Source: Candidatus Babelota bacterium
GTDB lineage: Bacteria > Babelota > Babeliae > Babelales > Vermiphilaceae
Direction of reading: 5' to 3'
NCBI GenBank assembly: GCA_029262615.1
Contig: JAJCZD010000013.1
Location: 1-64,000 of the forward strand
DNA length: 64,000 nucleotides
Both the position numbers and the translations under genes were made by a program. The first letter of the stretch is position 1; each line of letters opens with the position of its first letter. Of the stretch, positions 44,434-55,123 are shown one piece after another. The notes under the pieces were generated by a model that ran no database searches, had not been told where the DNA came from, and saw only the letters and a list, made by a program, of their open reading frames with translations.

Positions 44434-45576
44434 TTACTTTTTAAAATAACTTGTCACATGTTTTATAAAGCCCATTCTACCAATATCTTTTACCGTTAAA
44501 AAGGCGACAAGCCCAAGCAGTAATACAACTGTTACAATATCTATTGTTTGTTGGATACTCTCTGATAATGGCCGGCCTGTTATTGCCTCAATTGTGTAAT
44601 ATAACATTCTACCCCCATCTAAGACTGGCAGCGGGATAAGATTTAATATAGCTAAGTTAATACTGATAATAGCCAAGAATAATAAAAACATTTTCAAGCC
44701 GTGATGCGCACTTTTAATTGTTTCTGAAATAATCAAAAGCGGCCCACCCATCTTACTGACATCACCTTTGCTGAAAATATGCGTAAAAGCTTTAATGGTG
44801 CCAACGATGTTGCGATTTGCTAACCAAATACCAGTTTTTATTGCTTTTCCAAAAGACATTCTTGGCATATCCACTGTTTTGAAAAATACGCCGATAGTAC
44901 CTTTTTCTTGGCCAAATAATGATGTTGAGCCAAGTGTTACTTGAATATCTTTACGTTGTCCGTCACGTTCGATAGTTAGGTTAATAGTTTTGCCGGGAGA
45001 GGAAGTGATTTCTTGCAAGAAGCGCGGTTTAAATGCGTTTTCTTCAGTATTATTAATTTGAGTTCCATTAATGAAACAGATAAGGTCTCCCGGGCATAGA
45101 TCAGCGGCTTTTGCCGGTCCACCTTCTTGTACTGATTCAATAATCGGTAAAACTCTTGTTTTAGGAAGTCCTGCCATAGCAAGAGCAATAAAAACAAAAT
45201 AGGCAAAAATTAAATTGAATAGTATACCACCTAAAATGATGCACATTTTTTGCCAATATGGTTTTGATGCTATTGAACGATCATCACTACGATAGGCTTC
45301 TTTTTGTTCTCCTTGGCCAACTTCTGGTGATCCGGCCATCTCAACATAGCCCCCAAGAGGAATCGCGCTAATTGAAAAGGTGGTCTCACCAATCTTTTTT
45401 TTGATTAAAGTAGGGCCAAACCCTATGGAGAAGCTGGGAACCTTTACATTAAACAGCTTGGCAAAGAGAAAGTGTCCTAGTTCATGAAATCCTATCAAAA
45501 AACCGATACCAAAAATTCCTATAGCGATTATGAATATTTTTTTAAAAAAAATTGATAGAGATAAGATGTCGCTCAT
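44434..45576 (-). CDS. rseP: RIP metalloprotease RseP
   Basis: RseP is a site-2 protease that cuts transmembrane anti-sigma factors and remnant signal peptides within the membrane. The 380 aa show HELGH at residues 31-35 inside the first helix, a hydrophobic second segment, a PDZ domain near 150-240 (IESVQEGGPAKAADLCPGD), and the NLIPLPVLDGGRML motif that completes the metal site. The start is ATG 45576, with AAGGAG upstream. The regulated anti-sigma factor is not in the window. Confidence 0.94.
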   Translation of the reverse strand: MSDILSLSIFFKKIFIIAIGIFGIGFLIGFHELGHFLFAKLFNVKVPSFSIGFGPTLIKKKIGETTFSISAIPLGGYVEMAGSPEVGQGEQKEAYRSDDRSIASKPYWQKMCIILGGILFNLIFAYFVFIALAMAGLPKTRVLPIIESVQEGGPAKAADLCPGDLICFINGTQINNTEENAFKPRFLQEITSSPGKTINLTIERDGQRKDIQVTLGSTSLFGQEKGTIGVFFKTVDMPRMSFGKAIKTGIWLANRNIVGTIKAFTHIFSKGDVSKMGGPLLIISETIKSAHHGLKMFLLFLAIISINLAILNLIPLPVLDGGRMLYYTIEAITGRPLSESIQQTIDIVTVVLLLGLVAFLTVKDIGRMGFIKHVTSYFKK

Positions 45577-45894
45577 AATGAATAACTCCTTGTGTAGAGG
45601 ACTAAAAAGTAAGTAAATATTTGGGATCAAAGTACAGTTAAAAGGATAGAAAGTCCATGTTTGGTGGCCATCTGAACAATTTTTTGGTTGCTAAAAGTCT
45701 AAAAATTAGGTATTTGTAATGAGATATAGAAATACCTAAAATCATAAAAAAGCTGTTTTTTTGTGAAATATGGGTGCTTTTGCTCATTAATTACTTGAAA
45801 AAATTAATAAAAAGGGTAAAATAAATATAGCGTTTTGTGACGTTCTTTCTATTTTGTCTCAAATGTAATAATTTTAAACCAGGAAAAGGTTAGG
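45577..45894. other. 318-nt intergenic region between rseP and rpsL
   Basis: This stretch lies between divergent genes and holds no coding frame or RNA gene that I could recognise. It contains the candidate promoter of the ribosomal superoperon at 45795-45822 and must also hold the promoter for rseP, which was not identified. It is AT-rich with several A- and T-runs. Confidence 0.6.
45795..45822 (+). promoter_or_regulatory. candidate promoter for the str-S10-spc superoperon
   Basis: TTGAAA at 45795-45800, a 16-nt spacer and TAAAAT at 45817-45822, 72 nt before the rpsL ATG. Consensus similarity only; it is the best candidate for the rpsL-led gene cluster. Confidence 0.5.
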
Positions 45895-46269
45895 ATGCCC
45901 ACGATTACACAACTTTCTCGTAAAAAAAGAAAGCAAATGAAAGCTAAAACTAAAAGTCCAGCTCTTAAAGGGGCTCCTCAGGCAAGAGGGGTATGTACTC
46001 GTGTGTTTACGGTAACCCCAAAAAAGCCTAATTCAGCACTTAGAAAAGTTGCTCGTGTCAAACTTTCAACCGGTATTGAAGTGACCGCCTATATTCCAGG
46101 TGAAGGCCATAATTTGCAAGAACACTCAGTTGTTTTAGTGCGTGGAGGAAAGGTTAAAGATTTGCCTGGTGTTAAATACCATATAGTTCGTGGTGCGTTA
46201 GATACAGCTGGGGTAGAAAACAGAAAACAGTCTCGCTCATTATATGGCGCAAAAAAACCTAAAGGATAA
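45895..46269 (+). CDS. rpsL: 30S ribosomal protein S12
   Basis: S12 (124 aa) controls decoding accuracy at the A site. It shows [12 protein letters not shown], [29 protein letters not shown] sequence (here [20 protein letters not shown]), [21 protein letters not shown] and [16 protein letters not shown]. The conserved Lys in TPKKPNS (position of streptomycin resistance changes) is present. It opens the superoperon, with AGGAAAAGG before the ATG. It is separated from rpoBC by about 39 kb here. Confidence 0.98.
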   Translation: MPTITQLSRKKRKQMKAKTKSPALKGAPQARGVCTRVFTVTPKKPNSALRKVARVKLSTGIEVTAYIPGEGHNLQEHSVVLVRGGKVKDLPGVKYHIVRGALDTAGVENRKQSRSLYGAKKPKG

Positions 46270-46272
46270 TCT

Positions 46273-46758
46273 ATGCCTCGGCGTAAAAGAGAATTTAAGA
46301 GAAAAAATATAGTAACTATTGATCCAGTATATGGATCAGAATTGTTAGAAAAATTCACTAATGTCATCATGTGGAGAGGTAAAAAAAACACTGCACGCAA
46401 GATTGTATATGGTGCCATAGATGAGTTAATTAAAAAAACTAATGGTGATAAGGAAAAAGCATTAGTTCTTTTCCAAAAAGCATTTACACAAATTATTCCA
46501 GTAGTTGAGGTTCGTTCTCGCCGAGTTGGTGGAAGTGTTTATCAGATTCCTGTGCCAGTTAAAGAAGACCGTGGTCTGTCACTTGCGTTTCGTTGGTTAA
46601 TAAATGCAGCAGCTTCAAGGCCAGATAAAACAATGGGCAAGCGTATAGCTCGTGAATTGTTAGATGCAAGTGAAGGGAGAGGTGGCGCAATAAAGAAAAA
46701 AACAGATGTCCATAGAATGGCTGAGGCAAATAGGGCCTTTGCTCATTTTGCTTGGTAA
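46273..46758 (+). CDS. rpsG: 30S ribosomal protein S7
   Basis: S7 (161 aa) binds the 3' domain of 16S rRNA and contacts the tRNA exit site. Recognisable parts are [62 protein letters not shown] and [15 protein letters not shown] with the [22 protein letters not shown] helix. It lies 3 nt after rpsL and 11 nt before fusA. The gene order rpsL-rpsG-fusA-tuf is the conserved str operon. Confidence 0.98.
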   Translation: MPRRKREFKRKNIVTIDPVYGSELLEKFTNVIMWRGKKNTARKIVYGAIDELIKKTNGDKEKALVLFQKAFTQIIPVVEVRSRRVGGSVYQIPVPVKEDRGLSLAFRWLINAAASRPDKTMGKRIARELLDASEGRGGAIKKKTDVHRMAEANRAFAHFAW

Positions 46759-46769
46759 GTGAGGATCGC

Positions 46770-48836
46770 ATGAGTACCCCATTAAAAGATTATAGAAACA
46801 TTGGTATTGCTGCTCATATTGATGCCGGAAAAACTACGGTAACTGAACGTATTTTGTTTTATACTGGCATTTCACATAAAATTGGTGAGGTTCATGAAGG
46901 TGAAGCGATCATGGACTGGATGGCGCAAGAGCAAGAGCGTGGTATTACCATTACCTCCGCGGCAACAACATGTTTTTGGAAAGACTATCAAATTAATATT
47001 ATTGATACGCCTGGACACGTTGATTTCACCATCGAAGTAGAACGTTCATTACGTGTTTTAGATGGAATGATTGGAGTTTTCTCTGGCGTTGATGGTGTTC
47101 AGCCACAATCTGAAACGGTGTGGCGACAAGCAAATCGTTATAAGGTACCACGTATTATTTTTGTTAATAAACTAGATCGCGTCGGTGCCGATTTAGATAA
47201 AGTTGTAAAAGATATTCGTACCAAATTAGGTGCTAATGTTATACCAATGCAAATTCAAGTTGGTAATGCAGAAAATTTTCATGGTCTTATTGATATTCTC
47301 ACTCGCAAAATGGCAACTTTTTCAGGTGAGAAAGGCTCTGAAGTCACATGGTCAGATCCTCCTGCTGAATATAAAGATAAGATTGAGAAATTAAGAACAC
47401 AGATTATTGAGGCTGCTTGTGATTTTGATTCTGAACTTGAAGAAAGATACCTTGACGGTAAAGAATTAAGTATTCAGGAAGTAAAAAAGGCTTTGCGTAA
47501 GGGCGTTATTAACCTCAAGGTAGTTCCTGCCTATGGTGGTACTGCTTTCAAAAATAAAGGTGTGCAGTTGCTTTTGGATGGAGTAATCGATTATTTGCCA
47601 TCCCCATTGGATGTTCCGCCTATGGAAGGTATTGTCCCGGGAACAGATAAAGTAGAAAATGTTTCTGCAGATATTAATGCTCCTTTTTATGCGTTAGCTT
47701 TTAAGATTGTAACAGACCCATTTGTTGGTATGTTGACTTATATACGAGTTTATTCTGGGAAACTAGATGCAGGTTCTTATGTTTTTGATGTTCGTACTGG
47801 TTCTAAAGAGCGTGTAAGTCGTATTTTAAAAATGCATTCAAATAAACGTGAAGAAATTAAAACGGCTCATGCGGGTGATATTTGTGCGGTAGTTGGTATA
47901 AAAGATGTTACTACTGGCGATACGTTATATGGTGATAAAAATAAACCATTACTGCTTGAATCTATTACGATACCTAATCCAGTTATTTCAACCTCTATTG
48001 AACCAAATAAAAAAGCTGATTATGAAAAAATGGTATTGTCTTTGAAGAAAATGATGCAAGAAGATCCATCTTTTCAGTTTACTTATGATAAAGAGATTGG
48101 CCAAACGGTTATTCGTGGAATGGGTGAACTTCACTTAGAGATTATTGTAGATCGTTTAAAACGTGAGCATAAATTAGATTTAACTCAAGGTAAATTGCAA
48201 GTTGCTTATAAAGAAACGATGAAGAAACCAATTGAGGTTGAAGGTAAATATATCAAACAATCTGGTGGCCGTGGTCAATATGGACATGTTTGGATTAAGA
48301 TTGAGCCTTTAGGCCGTGGTTCAGATTTTGAATTTATAAACGCTATTAAAGGTGGTGCAATTCCACGTGAATTTATATCTGGCGTTGAAAAAGGTATAAA
48401 AGAAGCTCTTACTTCCGGTGTTATAGCTGGTTTTCCGGTAGTGGATTGTAAGGTAACCCTTTTTGATGGTTCTTACCATGATGTTGATTCTTCTGAGCTC
48501 GCATTTAAAATTGCTGGTTCAATGGCATTTAAATCTGGTATGAATCAGGCATCCCCGGTTCTTTTGGAACCAGTTATGAAGGTGGTTGTGGAGACACCAG
48601 AAGAAAACATGGGTGATGTAATGGGGGATTTAAATTCAAGACGAGGACGCATATCAGGCATGGAAAATGATGGGACAAAGCAAGAAATTACTGCTGAAGT
48701 TCCACTAGGTGAAATGTTTGGATATGCAACTGATTTACGTTCAATGACCAAAGGTCGCGCAAGTTATTCAATGGAATTTGAGTGTTACCGCGAAGTGCCC
48801 AAAAATGTGCAAGATGCAATAGCTGAAAAGAAATAA
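46770..48836 (+). CDS. fusA: translation elongation factor G
   Basis: EF-G (688 aa) drives ribosome translocation and recycling. P-loop AHIDAGKT is at residues 15-22, then [10 protein letters not shown] (switch I), DTPGHVDF and [10 protein letters not shown] (G4). Domains II-V follow with the conserved domain III motif ([10 protein letters not shown]) and domain [13 protein letters not shown]. It has the usual length. The start is ATG 46770 with AGGATC upstream; an in-frame GTG or ATG start at 46752 lies in the rpsG end and is not preferred. One copy is seen. Confidence 0.98.
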   Translation: MSTPLKDYRNIGIAAHIDAGKTTVTERILFYTGISHKIGEVHEGEAIMDWMAQEQERGITITSAATTCFWKDYQINIIDTPGHVDFTIEVERSLRVLDGMIGVFSGVDGVQPQSETVWRQANRYKVPRIIFVNKLDRVGADLDKVVKDIRTKLGANVIPMQIQVGNAENFHGLIDILTRKMATFSGEKGSEVTWSDPPAEYKDKIEKLRTQIIEAACDFDSELEERYLDGKELSIQEVKKALRKGVINLKVVPAYGGTAFKNKGVQLLLDGVIDYLPSPLDVPPMEGIVPGTDKVENVSADINAPFYALAFKIVTDPFVGMLTYIRVYSGKLDAGSYVFDVRTGSKERVSRILKMHSNKREEIKTAHAGDICAVVGIKDVTTGDTLYGDKNKPLLLESITIPNPVISTSIEPNKKADYEKMVLSLKKMMQEDPSFQFTYDKEIGQTVIRGMGELHLEIIVDRLKREHKLDLTQGKLQVAYKETMKKPIEVEGKYIKQSGGRGQYGHVWIKIEPLGRGSDFEFINAIKGGAIPREFISGVEKGIKEALTSGVIAGFPVVDCKVTLFDGSYHDVDSSELAFKIAGSMAFKSGMNQASPVLLEPVMKVVVETPEENMGDVMGDLNSRRGRISGMENDGTKQEITAEVPLGEMFGYATDLRSMTKGRASYSMEFECYREVPKNVQDAIAEKK

Positions 48837-48866
48837 AGATATAATTAGTAACTGTTAGGAGATCTC

Positions 48867-50057
48867 ATGGCAAGAGATATTTATAAACGCGATAAGCCAC
48901 ACATGAATATTGGTACCATTGGTCACGTTGACCATGGTAAAACAACATTGACCGCTGCAATTACCAAAAACCTTGCGGGTAAAGGTAAAGCAGAATTCAA
49001 AAAATTTGATGAAATTGATAATGCTCCTGAAGAAAAACAACGAGGTATTACCATTTCTGCTTCTCATGTTGAGTATGAAACAGATAATCGTCACTATGCC
49101 CATGTTGACTGTCCTGGTCACGCTGACTATGTAAAAAATATGATTACTGGTGCGGCGCAAATGGATGGTGCGATTTTGGTTGTATCGGCTGCTGATGGTG
49201 CGATGCCTCAAACTCGAGAACATATCGTTTTAGCAAAAAACGTTAACGTTCCTGCATTGGTTGTTTTCTTGAATAAAGTCGACATGGTTGATGATCCAGA
49301 CATGATTGAAATGGTTGAAGAGGAAATTCGCGAGTTACTGAGTAAGTATGATTTTCCAGGTGATACCATTCCTATTATCAAAGGTTCAGCACTCAAAGCA
49401 CTTGAGGGTGAGGAAAGTGAAATCGGTTCTCAAGCAATAGATCGATTGATGAAAGCAGTTGATGAAGCGATTCCAGAACCCGTTCGTGCCCTTGATAAAC
49501 CTTTCTTGATGCCAGTTGAAGGAGTTTTCACAATTCAAGGCCGTGGTACTGTAGCTACAGGACGTATTGATCAGGGAATTGTAAAAACTGGTGATAAGGT
49601 TGAAATAGTTGGTTTTGGTAAATTACAGCAAACGACCGTAACTGGTGTTGAAATGTTCCGAAAAACAATGGATGAAGGCCGAGCTGGTGAGAACGTTGGA
49701 TTATTACTACGTGGTATCGAGAAAAAAGATATTGAACGTGGTATGGTTGTTGCCAAACCAGGGACTATTAAACCACATAAGAAATTTAAAGCTAAAATTT
49801 ATGTTCTTACAAAAGAAGAAGGTGGCCGTCATAGTCCATTCTTCAGTGGTTATCGTCCACAATTTTACTTTAGAACAACAGATGTAACTGGCATCGTTAC
49901 TTTGCCTAAGGATCGTGAAATGGTTATGCCAGGTGATAACGTTGCGGTTGACATTGATTTAATTTCACCAATCGCAATGGAAAAAGAACTTCGCTTTGCT
50001 ATACGTGAAGGTGGTCGTACTGTTGGCTCTGGTGTTGTAACTGAAATCGTTGAATAA
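48867..50057 (+). CDS. tuf: translation elongation factor Tu
   Basis: EF-Tu (396 aa) brings aminoacyl-tRNA to the ribosome. The P-loop GHVDHGKT is at residues 19-26, [22 protein letters not shown] follows (near 80), and NKVDMVDD (G4) near 136. Domains II and III have [14 protein letters not shown] and [21 protein letters not shown], as in other bacterial EF-Tu. The ATG follows AGGAGATCTC. It is close to rpsJ, as in many bacteria where tuf leads the S10 genes. Confidence 0.98.
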   Translation: MARDIYKRDKPHMNIGTIGHVDHGKTTLTAAITKNLAGKGKAEFKKFDEIDNAPEEKQRGITISASHVEYETDNRHYAHVDCPGHADYVKNMITGAAQMDGAILVVSAADGAMPQTREHIVLAKNVNVPALVVFLNKVDMVDDPDMIEMVEEEIRELLSKYDFPGDTIPIIKGSALKALEGEESEIGSQAIDRLMKAVDEAIPEPVRALDKPFLMPVEGVFTIQGRGTVATGRIDQGIVKTGDKVEIVGFGKLQQTTVTGVEMFRKTMDEGRAGENVGLLLRGIEKKDIERGMVVAKPGTIKPHKKFKAKIYVLTKEEGGRHSPFFSGYRPQFYFRTTDVTGIVTLPKDREMVMPGDNVAVDIDLISPIAMEKELRFAIREGGRTVGSGVVTEIVE

Positions 50058-50070
50058 GGGCACAAAGTCG

Positions 50071-50376
50071 ATGAAAAAGCAAAAAATACGCTTAACATTA
50101 AAATCGTATGATCATCAATTACTGGATAAAGCAGTAAAGCAAATTGTTTCGACGGTAAAAAGAACAGGTTCCAAGATTGTAGGGCCTGTTCCATTACCAA
50201 ATAAGAAACAATGTTTCACCGTGTTACGTTCTCCACATGTAGATAAAAAATCACGAGAACAGTTTGAATTAACAACTCATCGTCGAATTATGGATATTGT
50301 TGCTCCATCTGATCAGACGATGGATGCCTTGATGAAGCTAAATATTTCATCTGGCGTTGATGTTGAGATTAAATAG
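50071..50376 (+). CDS. rpsJ: 30S ribosomal protein S10
   Basis: S10 (101 aa) belongs to the 30S head and is also NusE in antitermination. It shows [22 protein letters not shown], the loop [35 protein letters not shown] and the C-terminal [29 protein letters not shown]. The start was chosen at ATG 50071, with AAGGG upstream, since the family begins MxxQKIRI. It lies 13 nt after tuf. Confidence 0.97.
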   Translation: MKKQKIRLTLKSYDHQLLDKAVKQIVSTVKRTGSKIVGPVPLPNKKQCFTVLRSPHVDKKSREQFELTTHRRIMDIVAPSDQTMDALMKLNISSGVDVEIK

Positions 50377-50390
50377 AAAGGTCATTCATC

Positions 50391-51020
50391 ATGGTTATTG
50401 GGATTTGGGGTAAGAAAATAGGAATGACACAAGTTTTTTCAAAAGACAAAGTTGTTCCTGTTACAGTACTTGATGTATCTCATTGGTATGTAACGGGAAT
50501 AAAAACTAAAGAAAGTGATGGTTATACTGCTATCCAAGTAGGTCGCTTAAAGGACCGGTATGTTGATAAACCATTTTCTTTACAATGGTTAAAAAAACTT
50601 ACTACGTATTTTGATTTTATTCGCGAAATTAAAGCAGATGAGCAAGATTTGGCAAATTATACAATTGGTAAACCTTTTAAAGTTACCAAAGATATAATTG
50701 CTGCGGGTGCAGAGGTTGACGTTTCTGGTGTAACAAAAGGTTGTGGTTTTGCGGGTGTAATTAGAAGACATGGTTTTTCTGGTGGTCCTGCTTCACATGG
50801 TTCGTCTTTTGGTCGCGCACCGGGATCAATTGGTTTTATGACTGCTTGTGGCCGAGTTATTAAGGGTAAGAAATTACCTGGTCGCATGGGTGGCGTGCAA
50901 CGAATGATGAGAAACTTAGAAGTTATAGAAGCTGATGTTGAACCACACATCATGTTAGTTAAAGGTTCAATACCAGGTAAAACCGGGACATTAGTATTTA
51001 TTCGCAAATCGAAGCGATAG
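50391..51020 (+). CDS. rplC: 50S ribosomal protein L3
   Basis: L3 (209 aa) is an early-assembling 50S protein with an extension reaching the peptidyl transferase center. It shows [13 protein letters not shown], the [25 protein letters not shown] extension and [15 protein letters not shown]. It follows rpsJ by 14 nt. No anomaly is seen. Confidence 0.98.
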   Translation: MVIGIWGKKIGMTQVFSKDKVVPVTVLDVSHWYVTGIKTKESDGYTAIQVGRLKDRYVDKPFSLQWLKKLTTYFDFIREIKADEQDLANYTIGKPFKVTKDIIAAGAEVDVSGVTKGCGFAGVIRRHGFSGGPASHGSSFGRAPGSIGFMTACGRVIKGKKLPGRMGGVQRMMRNLEVIEADVEPHIMLVKGSIPGKTGTLVFIRKSKR

Positions 51021-51028
51021 GTTATAAA

Positions 51029-51676
51029 ATGAGTGCTCAAAAAGCAAATACACAGGCAAGTAAGCCAATTTATGCAGTTTCTTTAGAAGAACTAGGTGTA
51101 AAGCCATTGGAAAAGCCAATTTCAACAAAAGCTGTTTCAACATGGATCAGAACATTGTTACAAAACTGGCGGCAAGGTACGGTAAAGGTTAAAGGTAGAG
51201 CCGATGTTGCTCGAACTGGTAAAAAGCCATTTAAGCAAAAAGGTACTGGTCGTGCGCGTGCCGGAACATCTCGTTCTCCATTGTGGCGTGGTGGTGGTGT
51301 TATTTTTGGTCCACAACCACGAGTTCGCAAGCTTACTTTGCCAAGCAAGGTGAGAAAAAAAGTTTTTGAAAAGTTACTTCATAGTCGTGTTAAAGATAAT
51401 TCATTATTTGTCCTTGAAGGGCAAATAATGGGAGATGTTCCAAAAACTTCACAAGCCTATTCTTTACTAAAAGCTGCTGAATTGCATACTAAAAAAATTG
51501 TATTATTTATTCCTCGTGGCGATGTATTGACCTATGCTTCATTCGTTAATTTACCTAACGTTCAGTTACTTTTCTTCGATCAGTGTAATGCATATGATTT
51601 GTTGAATGCGGATAGTTGGGTTGTGCTTAAGAAGGATTTTGATCAATTTAAAAAAATGGTGGAACAATGGACTTAA
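51029..51676 (+). CDS. rplD: 50S ribosomal protein L4
   Basis: L4 (215 aa) lines the exit tunnel. It shows [59 protein letters not shown], the conserved tunnel loop ([14 protein letters not shown]). It overlaps rplW by 10 nt. In other bacteria L4 can feed back on the S10 operon; no such leader is demonstrable here. Confidence 0.97.
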   Translation: MSAQKANTQASKPIYAVSLEELGVKPLEKPISTKAVSTWIRTLLQNWRQGTVKVKGRADVARTGKKPFKQKGTGRARAGTSRSPLWRGGGVIFGPQPRVRKLTLPSKVRKKVFEKLLHSRVKDNSLFVLEGQIMGDVPKTSQAYSLLKAAELHTKKIVLFIPRGDVLTYASFVNLPNVQLLFFDQCNAYDLLNADSWVVLKKDFDQFKKMVEQWT

Positions 51677-51996
51677 GTATTTACAATGTGATTCAGGGAC
51701 CCGTTGTTTCTGATAAAGCTTACAAATTAAATAAAGAAGAAAATAAATTAGTTTTAAAAGTTCATCCGATGGCCAATAAGTCAATGATTAAAGAAGCACT
51801 TGAAAAACTATTTGATGTGAAAGTTGATAAAGTTCACGTTTTAATCCGTCAAGGTAAAAACAAACGTGTTCGTAATCTCACAGTAACGGGAAAAAAACAA
51901 AAAAAAGCTATAGTTACCTTAGCTGAGGGGTATTCATTGGATCTAATAGATCAATCGGGCGTGAAAATCCCTACTGAAGCAAAAATTGAAAGATAA
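51667..51996 (+). CDS. rplW: 50S ribosomal protein L23
   Basis: L23 (109 aa) sits at the tunnel exit and is the docking site for trigger factor and SRP. It shows [45 protein letters not shown] and the loop [25 protein letters not shown]. The ATG overlaps the rplD end. Ends 5 nt before rplB. Confidence 0.96.
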   Translation: MDLSIYNVIQGPVVSDKAYKLNKEENKLVLKVHPMANKSMIKEALEKLFDVKVDKVHVLIRQGKNKRVRNLTVTGKKQKKAIVTLAEGYSLDLIDQSGVKIPTEAKIER

Positions 51997-52001
51997 ATAT
52001 T

Positions 52002-52829
52002 ATGAAAGTACAAAAAAGAAAACCACGAAGCTCGGCACAGCGGTTTCAGTCTGTTTTGGATTCCAAGGATGTTACAACAACAAAGCCTTTAAAACGGCTA
52101 GTTCGTGGACTTCGTAAAAAAGGAGGCAGGAATGTTTATGGCCGAATTACGGTCAGACATCGTGGTGGTGGCGCAAGTCGCAAATATCGAATTATTGATT
52201 TTAAAAGATCAATTAGAGATGTGCCAGGTCAAGTGACAACAGTCGAATATGATCCAAATCGCAATGTTCGAATTGGATTAGTTGTGTATGAAAATGGTGC
52301 AAAAGCGTATATGTTATTGCCGGAAACTTTGCAAGTGGGAAGCCCCGTAATTTCTTCTGAGAATGCTGAGGCTAAAGTTGGTAATGCAATGCCATTAAAA
52401 AACATTCCGGTCGGTTTTATTGTACATAATATTGAACTCAGACCAGGATCAGGTGGCAAAATTGCACGTAGTGCAGGAACCTCTGCCCAATTGGTATCTA
52501 AAGATGATAAATATGCAACGTTAAAAGTTCCTTCAGGTGAAGTTCGTATGATACCGATCAATTCTTGGGCAACGATAGGTGTTCTTGGTACCGCGGCATT
52601 TAAAAATATTTCCTGGGGAAAAGCCGGTCGTCGTAGACATAAAGGATTTCGTCCTTCTGTTCGTGGCATGGCAATGAACCCTGTTGATCACCCACATGGT
52701 GGTGGTGAAGGACGTTCTAAGTCCGGTTCTCATCCAGTATCTCCAACGGGTAAGGGAGCAAAAGGTACAAGGACCAGAAGAAAAAAACGTTCTGATACAT
52801 TGATTTTAAAACGTAGAAAAAAGAAATAG
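52002..52829 (+). CDS. rplB: 50S ribosomal protein L2
   Basis: L2 (275 aa) is a universal protein near the peptidyl transferase center. Motifs visible are GRITVRHRGGGASRKYRIIDFKR, NIELRPGSGGKIARSAGTSAQL, VRGMAMNPVDHPHGGGEGRS and the C-terminal PVSPTGKGAKGTRTRRKKRSD, including the conserved His in HPHGGG. It follows rplW by 5 nt. Confidence 0.98.
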   Translation: MKVQKRKPRSSAQRFQSVLDSKDVTTTKPLKRLVRGLRKKGGRNVYGRITVRHRGGGASRKYRIIDFKRSIRDVPGQVTTVEYDPNRNVRIGLVVYENGAKAYMLLPETLQVGSPVISSENAEAKVGNAMPLKNIPVGFIVHNIELRPGSGGKIARSAGTSAQLVSKDDKYATLKVPSGEVRMIPINSWATIGVLGTAAFKNISWGKAGRRRHKGFRPSVRGMAMNPVDHPHGGGEGRSKSGSHPVSPTGKGAKGTRTRRKKRSDTLILKRRKKK

Positions 52830-52839
52830 GTGAATAATT

Positions 52840-53124
52840 ATGGCAAGATCGACTAAAAAAGGGCCATATGTCCAGGAATCTTTGCTAAAGAAGGTTAAAA
52901 AAGTAAAAGAAAGTGGCAAGCGTGATGTAATTAAAACGTGGTCCAGACGCAGTCTAATTACACCAGATTTTGTTGGTCTTACTTTTGCGGTACACAATGG
53001 TAGAAAATTTATAAATGTGTTTGTAACAGAAAATATGGTGGGTCACCACTTAGGTGAGTTTTCTTTAACGCGCACCTTTAAATTACATAGTGGTCAACGT
53101 CAATCTGGCGCAGCTAAAAAATAA
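52840..53124 (+). CDS. rpsS: 30S ribosomal protein S19
   Basis: S19 (94 aa) binds the 30S head next to S13. It shows [73 protein letters not shown], all conserved. It is followed by the largest gap (78 nt) within the S10 cluster. Confidence 0.98.
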   Translation: MARSTKKGPYVQESLLKKVKKVKESGKRDVIKTWSRRSLITPDFVGLTFAVHNGRKFINVFVTENMVGHHLGEFSLTRTFKLHSGQRQSGAAKK

Positions 53125-53202
53125 TTTGTCAATAAGGGTTATTTTAGGTACATTTAAAGGTATTAGCCCCAAAATAATTAAGTAAGGTATAAGGTTTTAA
53201 GA

Positions 53203-53550
53203 ATGGAATTTGTTTCACTGGCAAAATATCTACGATTTTCGCCCACTAAGCTGCGCCCAATTGCAGATGTAGTTCGTGGCAAGCCAATCCCATTTGTTCT
53301 TGGATGGTTGTCTACTTATGCTACTAAGCGAGTAGCTCCAATTAAGAAGGTTATTGAATCGGCAGTAGCAAATGCAAAAAATAAAGAAAATATTGAGTTA
53401 GAAAATTTACGCATTAAAGAGATTCGCGTCGATGAAGGACCAATGTCTAAATACTTTAAACCTGGTGCAATGGGGCGTTCCAATGTTTACCGTAAGCGCA
53501 CAAGTCATGTTCGAGTAATTTTAGAGCCTATTGGAAAGTTAAAGGAATAG
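53203..53550 (+). CDS. rplV: 50S ribosomal protein L22
   Basis: L22 (115 aa) contributes a beta-hairpin to the exit tunnel. It shows [82 protein letters not shown], with the tunnel hairpin region [15 protein letters not shown]. It starts 78 nt after rpsS and ends 1 nt before rpsC. Confidence 0.97.
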   Translation: MEFVSLAKYLRFSPTKLRPIADVVRGKPIPFVLGWLSTYATKRVAPIKKVIESAVANAKNKENIELENLRIKEIRVDEGPMSKYFKPGAMGRSNVYRKRTSHVRVILEPIGKLKE

Positions 53551-53551
53551 A

Positions 53552-54184
53552 ATGGGACAAAAGGTTCACCCAAAAGGGTTTAGGTTAGGTATTTATCGTG
53601 ATTGGGATGCTCGCTGGTTTGCGCGTGATTCCTATGGTAAACAATTATTAGAAGATTTAAAAATAAGAAAATACTTAAGTAGAGCATTAAAACATGCTGA
53701 AGTAGCTCGAGTTGAAATTGAAAAAGCTGGTGACAATATTCGAGTGATTATACACTCAGCGCGTCCCGGAGTAGTAATTGGAAAAAAAGGTCAAGAAATT
53801 GAATCATTAAGAACAGCACTTTCCAAGCAATTAGGAAAGCCTGGTGTTGAAATTTCGGTTCAAGAAGTAAAAAACCCTGAGCTTGACGCTACTTTAATTG
53901 CAAAAAGCATTGCTGAGCAATTAGAACGTCGAGTGAGTTATAAGAAAACAATGAAAAGATCCGCTTCTACCTCAATGCGAGCTGGAGCAAAAGGTATTAA
54001 AATCTGTGTATCCGGCCGTTTAAATGGGGCTGAAATTGCTAGAAAAGAGTGGACACGTATTGGATCTGTTCCTTTACATACACTTAGATCTGATGTTGAT
54101 TATGGTTTTGCGGAAGCTCATACAACATACGGTATTATTGGCGTAAAAGTGTGGATATGTCGTGGTGAGTTTCAACAAGCATAA
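53552..54184 (+). CDS. rpsC: 30S ribosomal protein S3
   Basis: S3 (210 aa) lies at the mRNA entry. It shows [23 protein letters not shown], the KH domain loop [15 protein letters not shown] and [33 protein letters not shown]. It follows rplV by 1 nt. It is at the short end for S3, with no extra C-terminal tail. Confidence 0.97.
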   Translation: MGQKVHPKGFRLGIYRDWDARWFARDSYGKQLLEDLKIRKYLSRALKHAEVARVEIEKAGDNIRVIIHSARPGVVIGKKGQEIESLRTALSKQLGKPGVEISVQEVKNPELDATLIAKSIAEQLERRVSYKKTMKRSASTSMRAGAKGIKICVSGRLNGAEIARKEWTRIGSVPLHTLRSDVDYGFAEAHTTYGIIGVKVWICRGEFQQA

Positions 54185-54202
54185 GAAAGAAAGAGCATAA
54201 AC

Positions 54203-54625
54203 ATGTTGATGCCAAAGAAAGTTAAATATCGGAAAGTTCAGCGTGGAAACATGAAAGGCCGATCTAAGGGCGCTTTAACACTGGCGTTTGGTGAATATGG
54301 CTTGCGAGCTGTAGAGCCTGTTTGGTTATCGGCTGCGCAAATTGAAGCAATGCGTGTTTCATTATCACGTCGAATGAAGAAGGTTGGTAAAATGTGGTTG
54401 CGCGTTTTTCCTGATAAGCCTATTACCAAAAAACCTGCTGAAACACGTATGGGTAAAGGTAAGGGTGCGCCAGAATTTTGGGCTGCTGTGGTAAAAAGAG
54501 AACGAATTATTTGTGAGATTGCAGGTTTTTCTGAAGAAGAAGCTCGTGAAATTCTAAAGTCTGTTCAGTATAAATTGCCGATGAAAACAAAGTTTATTTT
54601 AAAAGAAAAAGTTAATAAGAGCTGA
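54203..54625 (+). CDS. rplP: 50S ribosomal protein L16
   Basis: L16 (140 aa) sits at the A site near the peptidyl transferase center. Family features are MLMPKKVKYRKVQRGNMKGRSKGALTLAFGEYGLRAVEP, the basic RRMKKVGKMWLRVFPDKPITKKPAETRMGKGKG region and the C-terminal helices. The MLxPK start is as in other L16, so 54203 is kept over ATG 54209. Confidence 0.97.
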   Translation: MLMPKKVKYRKVQRGNMKGRSKGALTLAFGEYGLRAVEPVWLSAAQIEAMRVSLSRRMKKVGKMWLRVFPDKPITKKPAETRMGKGKGAPEFWAAVVKRERIICEIAGFSEEEAREILKSVQYKLPMKTKFILKEKVNKS

Positions 54626-54627
54626 AA

Positions 54628-54849
54628 ATGAAAGTAAGTGAACAAAAAAAGAAATTATCTCAAATGAGCAAAAAAGAGTTAACCGAGCAATTAGCTAGTT
54701 ATCGTCGTGAGTTGTTTGGCGCACACCTTAACTCTGCCACAGCTCACGTTAAAGATTATTCACAGTTTACAAAGTTAAGACGTAATATTGCCCGTGTTTT
54801 AACTTTTCTTAATCAAATCAATGATAAGATAGAGGTTATAAATGAATAA
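54628..54849 (+). CDS. rpmC: 50S ribosomal protein L29
   Basis: L29 (73 aa) is a small helical protein at the tunnel exit. It shows the two-helix pattern (SKKELTEQLASYRRELFGAHLNSATAHVKDYSQFTKLRRNIARVLTFL). It follows rplP by 2 nt and overlaps rpsQ by 8 nt. Confidence 0.96.
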   Translation: MKVSEQKKKLSQMSKKELTEQLASYRRELFGAHLNSATAHVKDYSQFTKLRRNIARVLTFLNQINDKIEVINE

Positions 54850-55114
54850 AGAACAAAAACAACCAAAACGTTTGCGTATGGGCGTTGTAGTATCGGATAA
54901 AATGGATAAAACTGTTGTGGTTGAGTCTATGCGAACCTACATACATCCACGCTTTGAAAAAGTTATACGCAAAAAAAGAAAATTTAAAGTGCATGATCCT
55001 GAAAGTAAAGCTAAAACTGGGGATCAAATTGAATTTTATGAAGGAAAACCTGTATCTAAAACCAAATATATGTATTTAGCAAAGGTTTTAGAAAAGGTTG
55101 TAAATAATAGTTAA
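54842..55114 (+). CDS. rpsQ: 30S ribosomal protein S17
   Basis: S17 (90 aa) is an early 16S-binding OB-fold protein. It shows RLRMGVVVSDKMDKTVVVESMRTYIHPRFEKVIRKKRKFKVHDPESKAKTGDQIEFYEGKPVSKTKYMYLAKVLEK. It starts inside the rpmC end. The N-terminal KEQKQPKRLR extension is slightly longer than usual. Confidence 0.97.
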   Translation: MNKEQKQPKRLRMGVVVSDKMDKTVVVESMRTYIHPRFEKVIRKKRKFKVHDPESKAKTGDQIEFYEGKPVSKTKYMYLAKVLEKVVNNS

Positions 55115-55123
55115 GGCATAATT

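Noticed and set aside
45577-45894. Possible RNA gene or riboswitch between rseP and rpsL
   Set aside because: No stable long-range pairing or known motif was recognised by eye; only a candidate promoter is reported.
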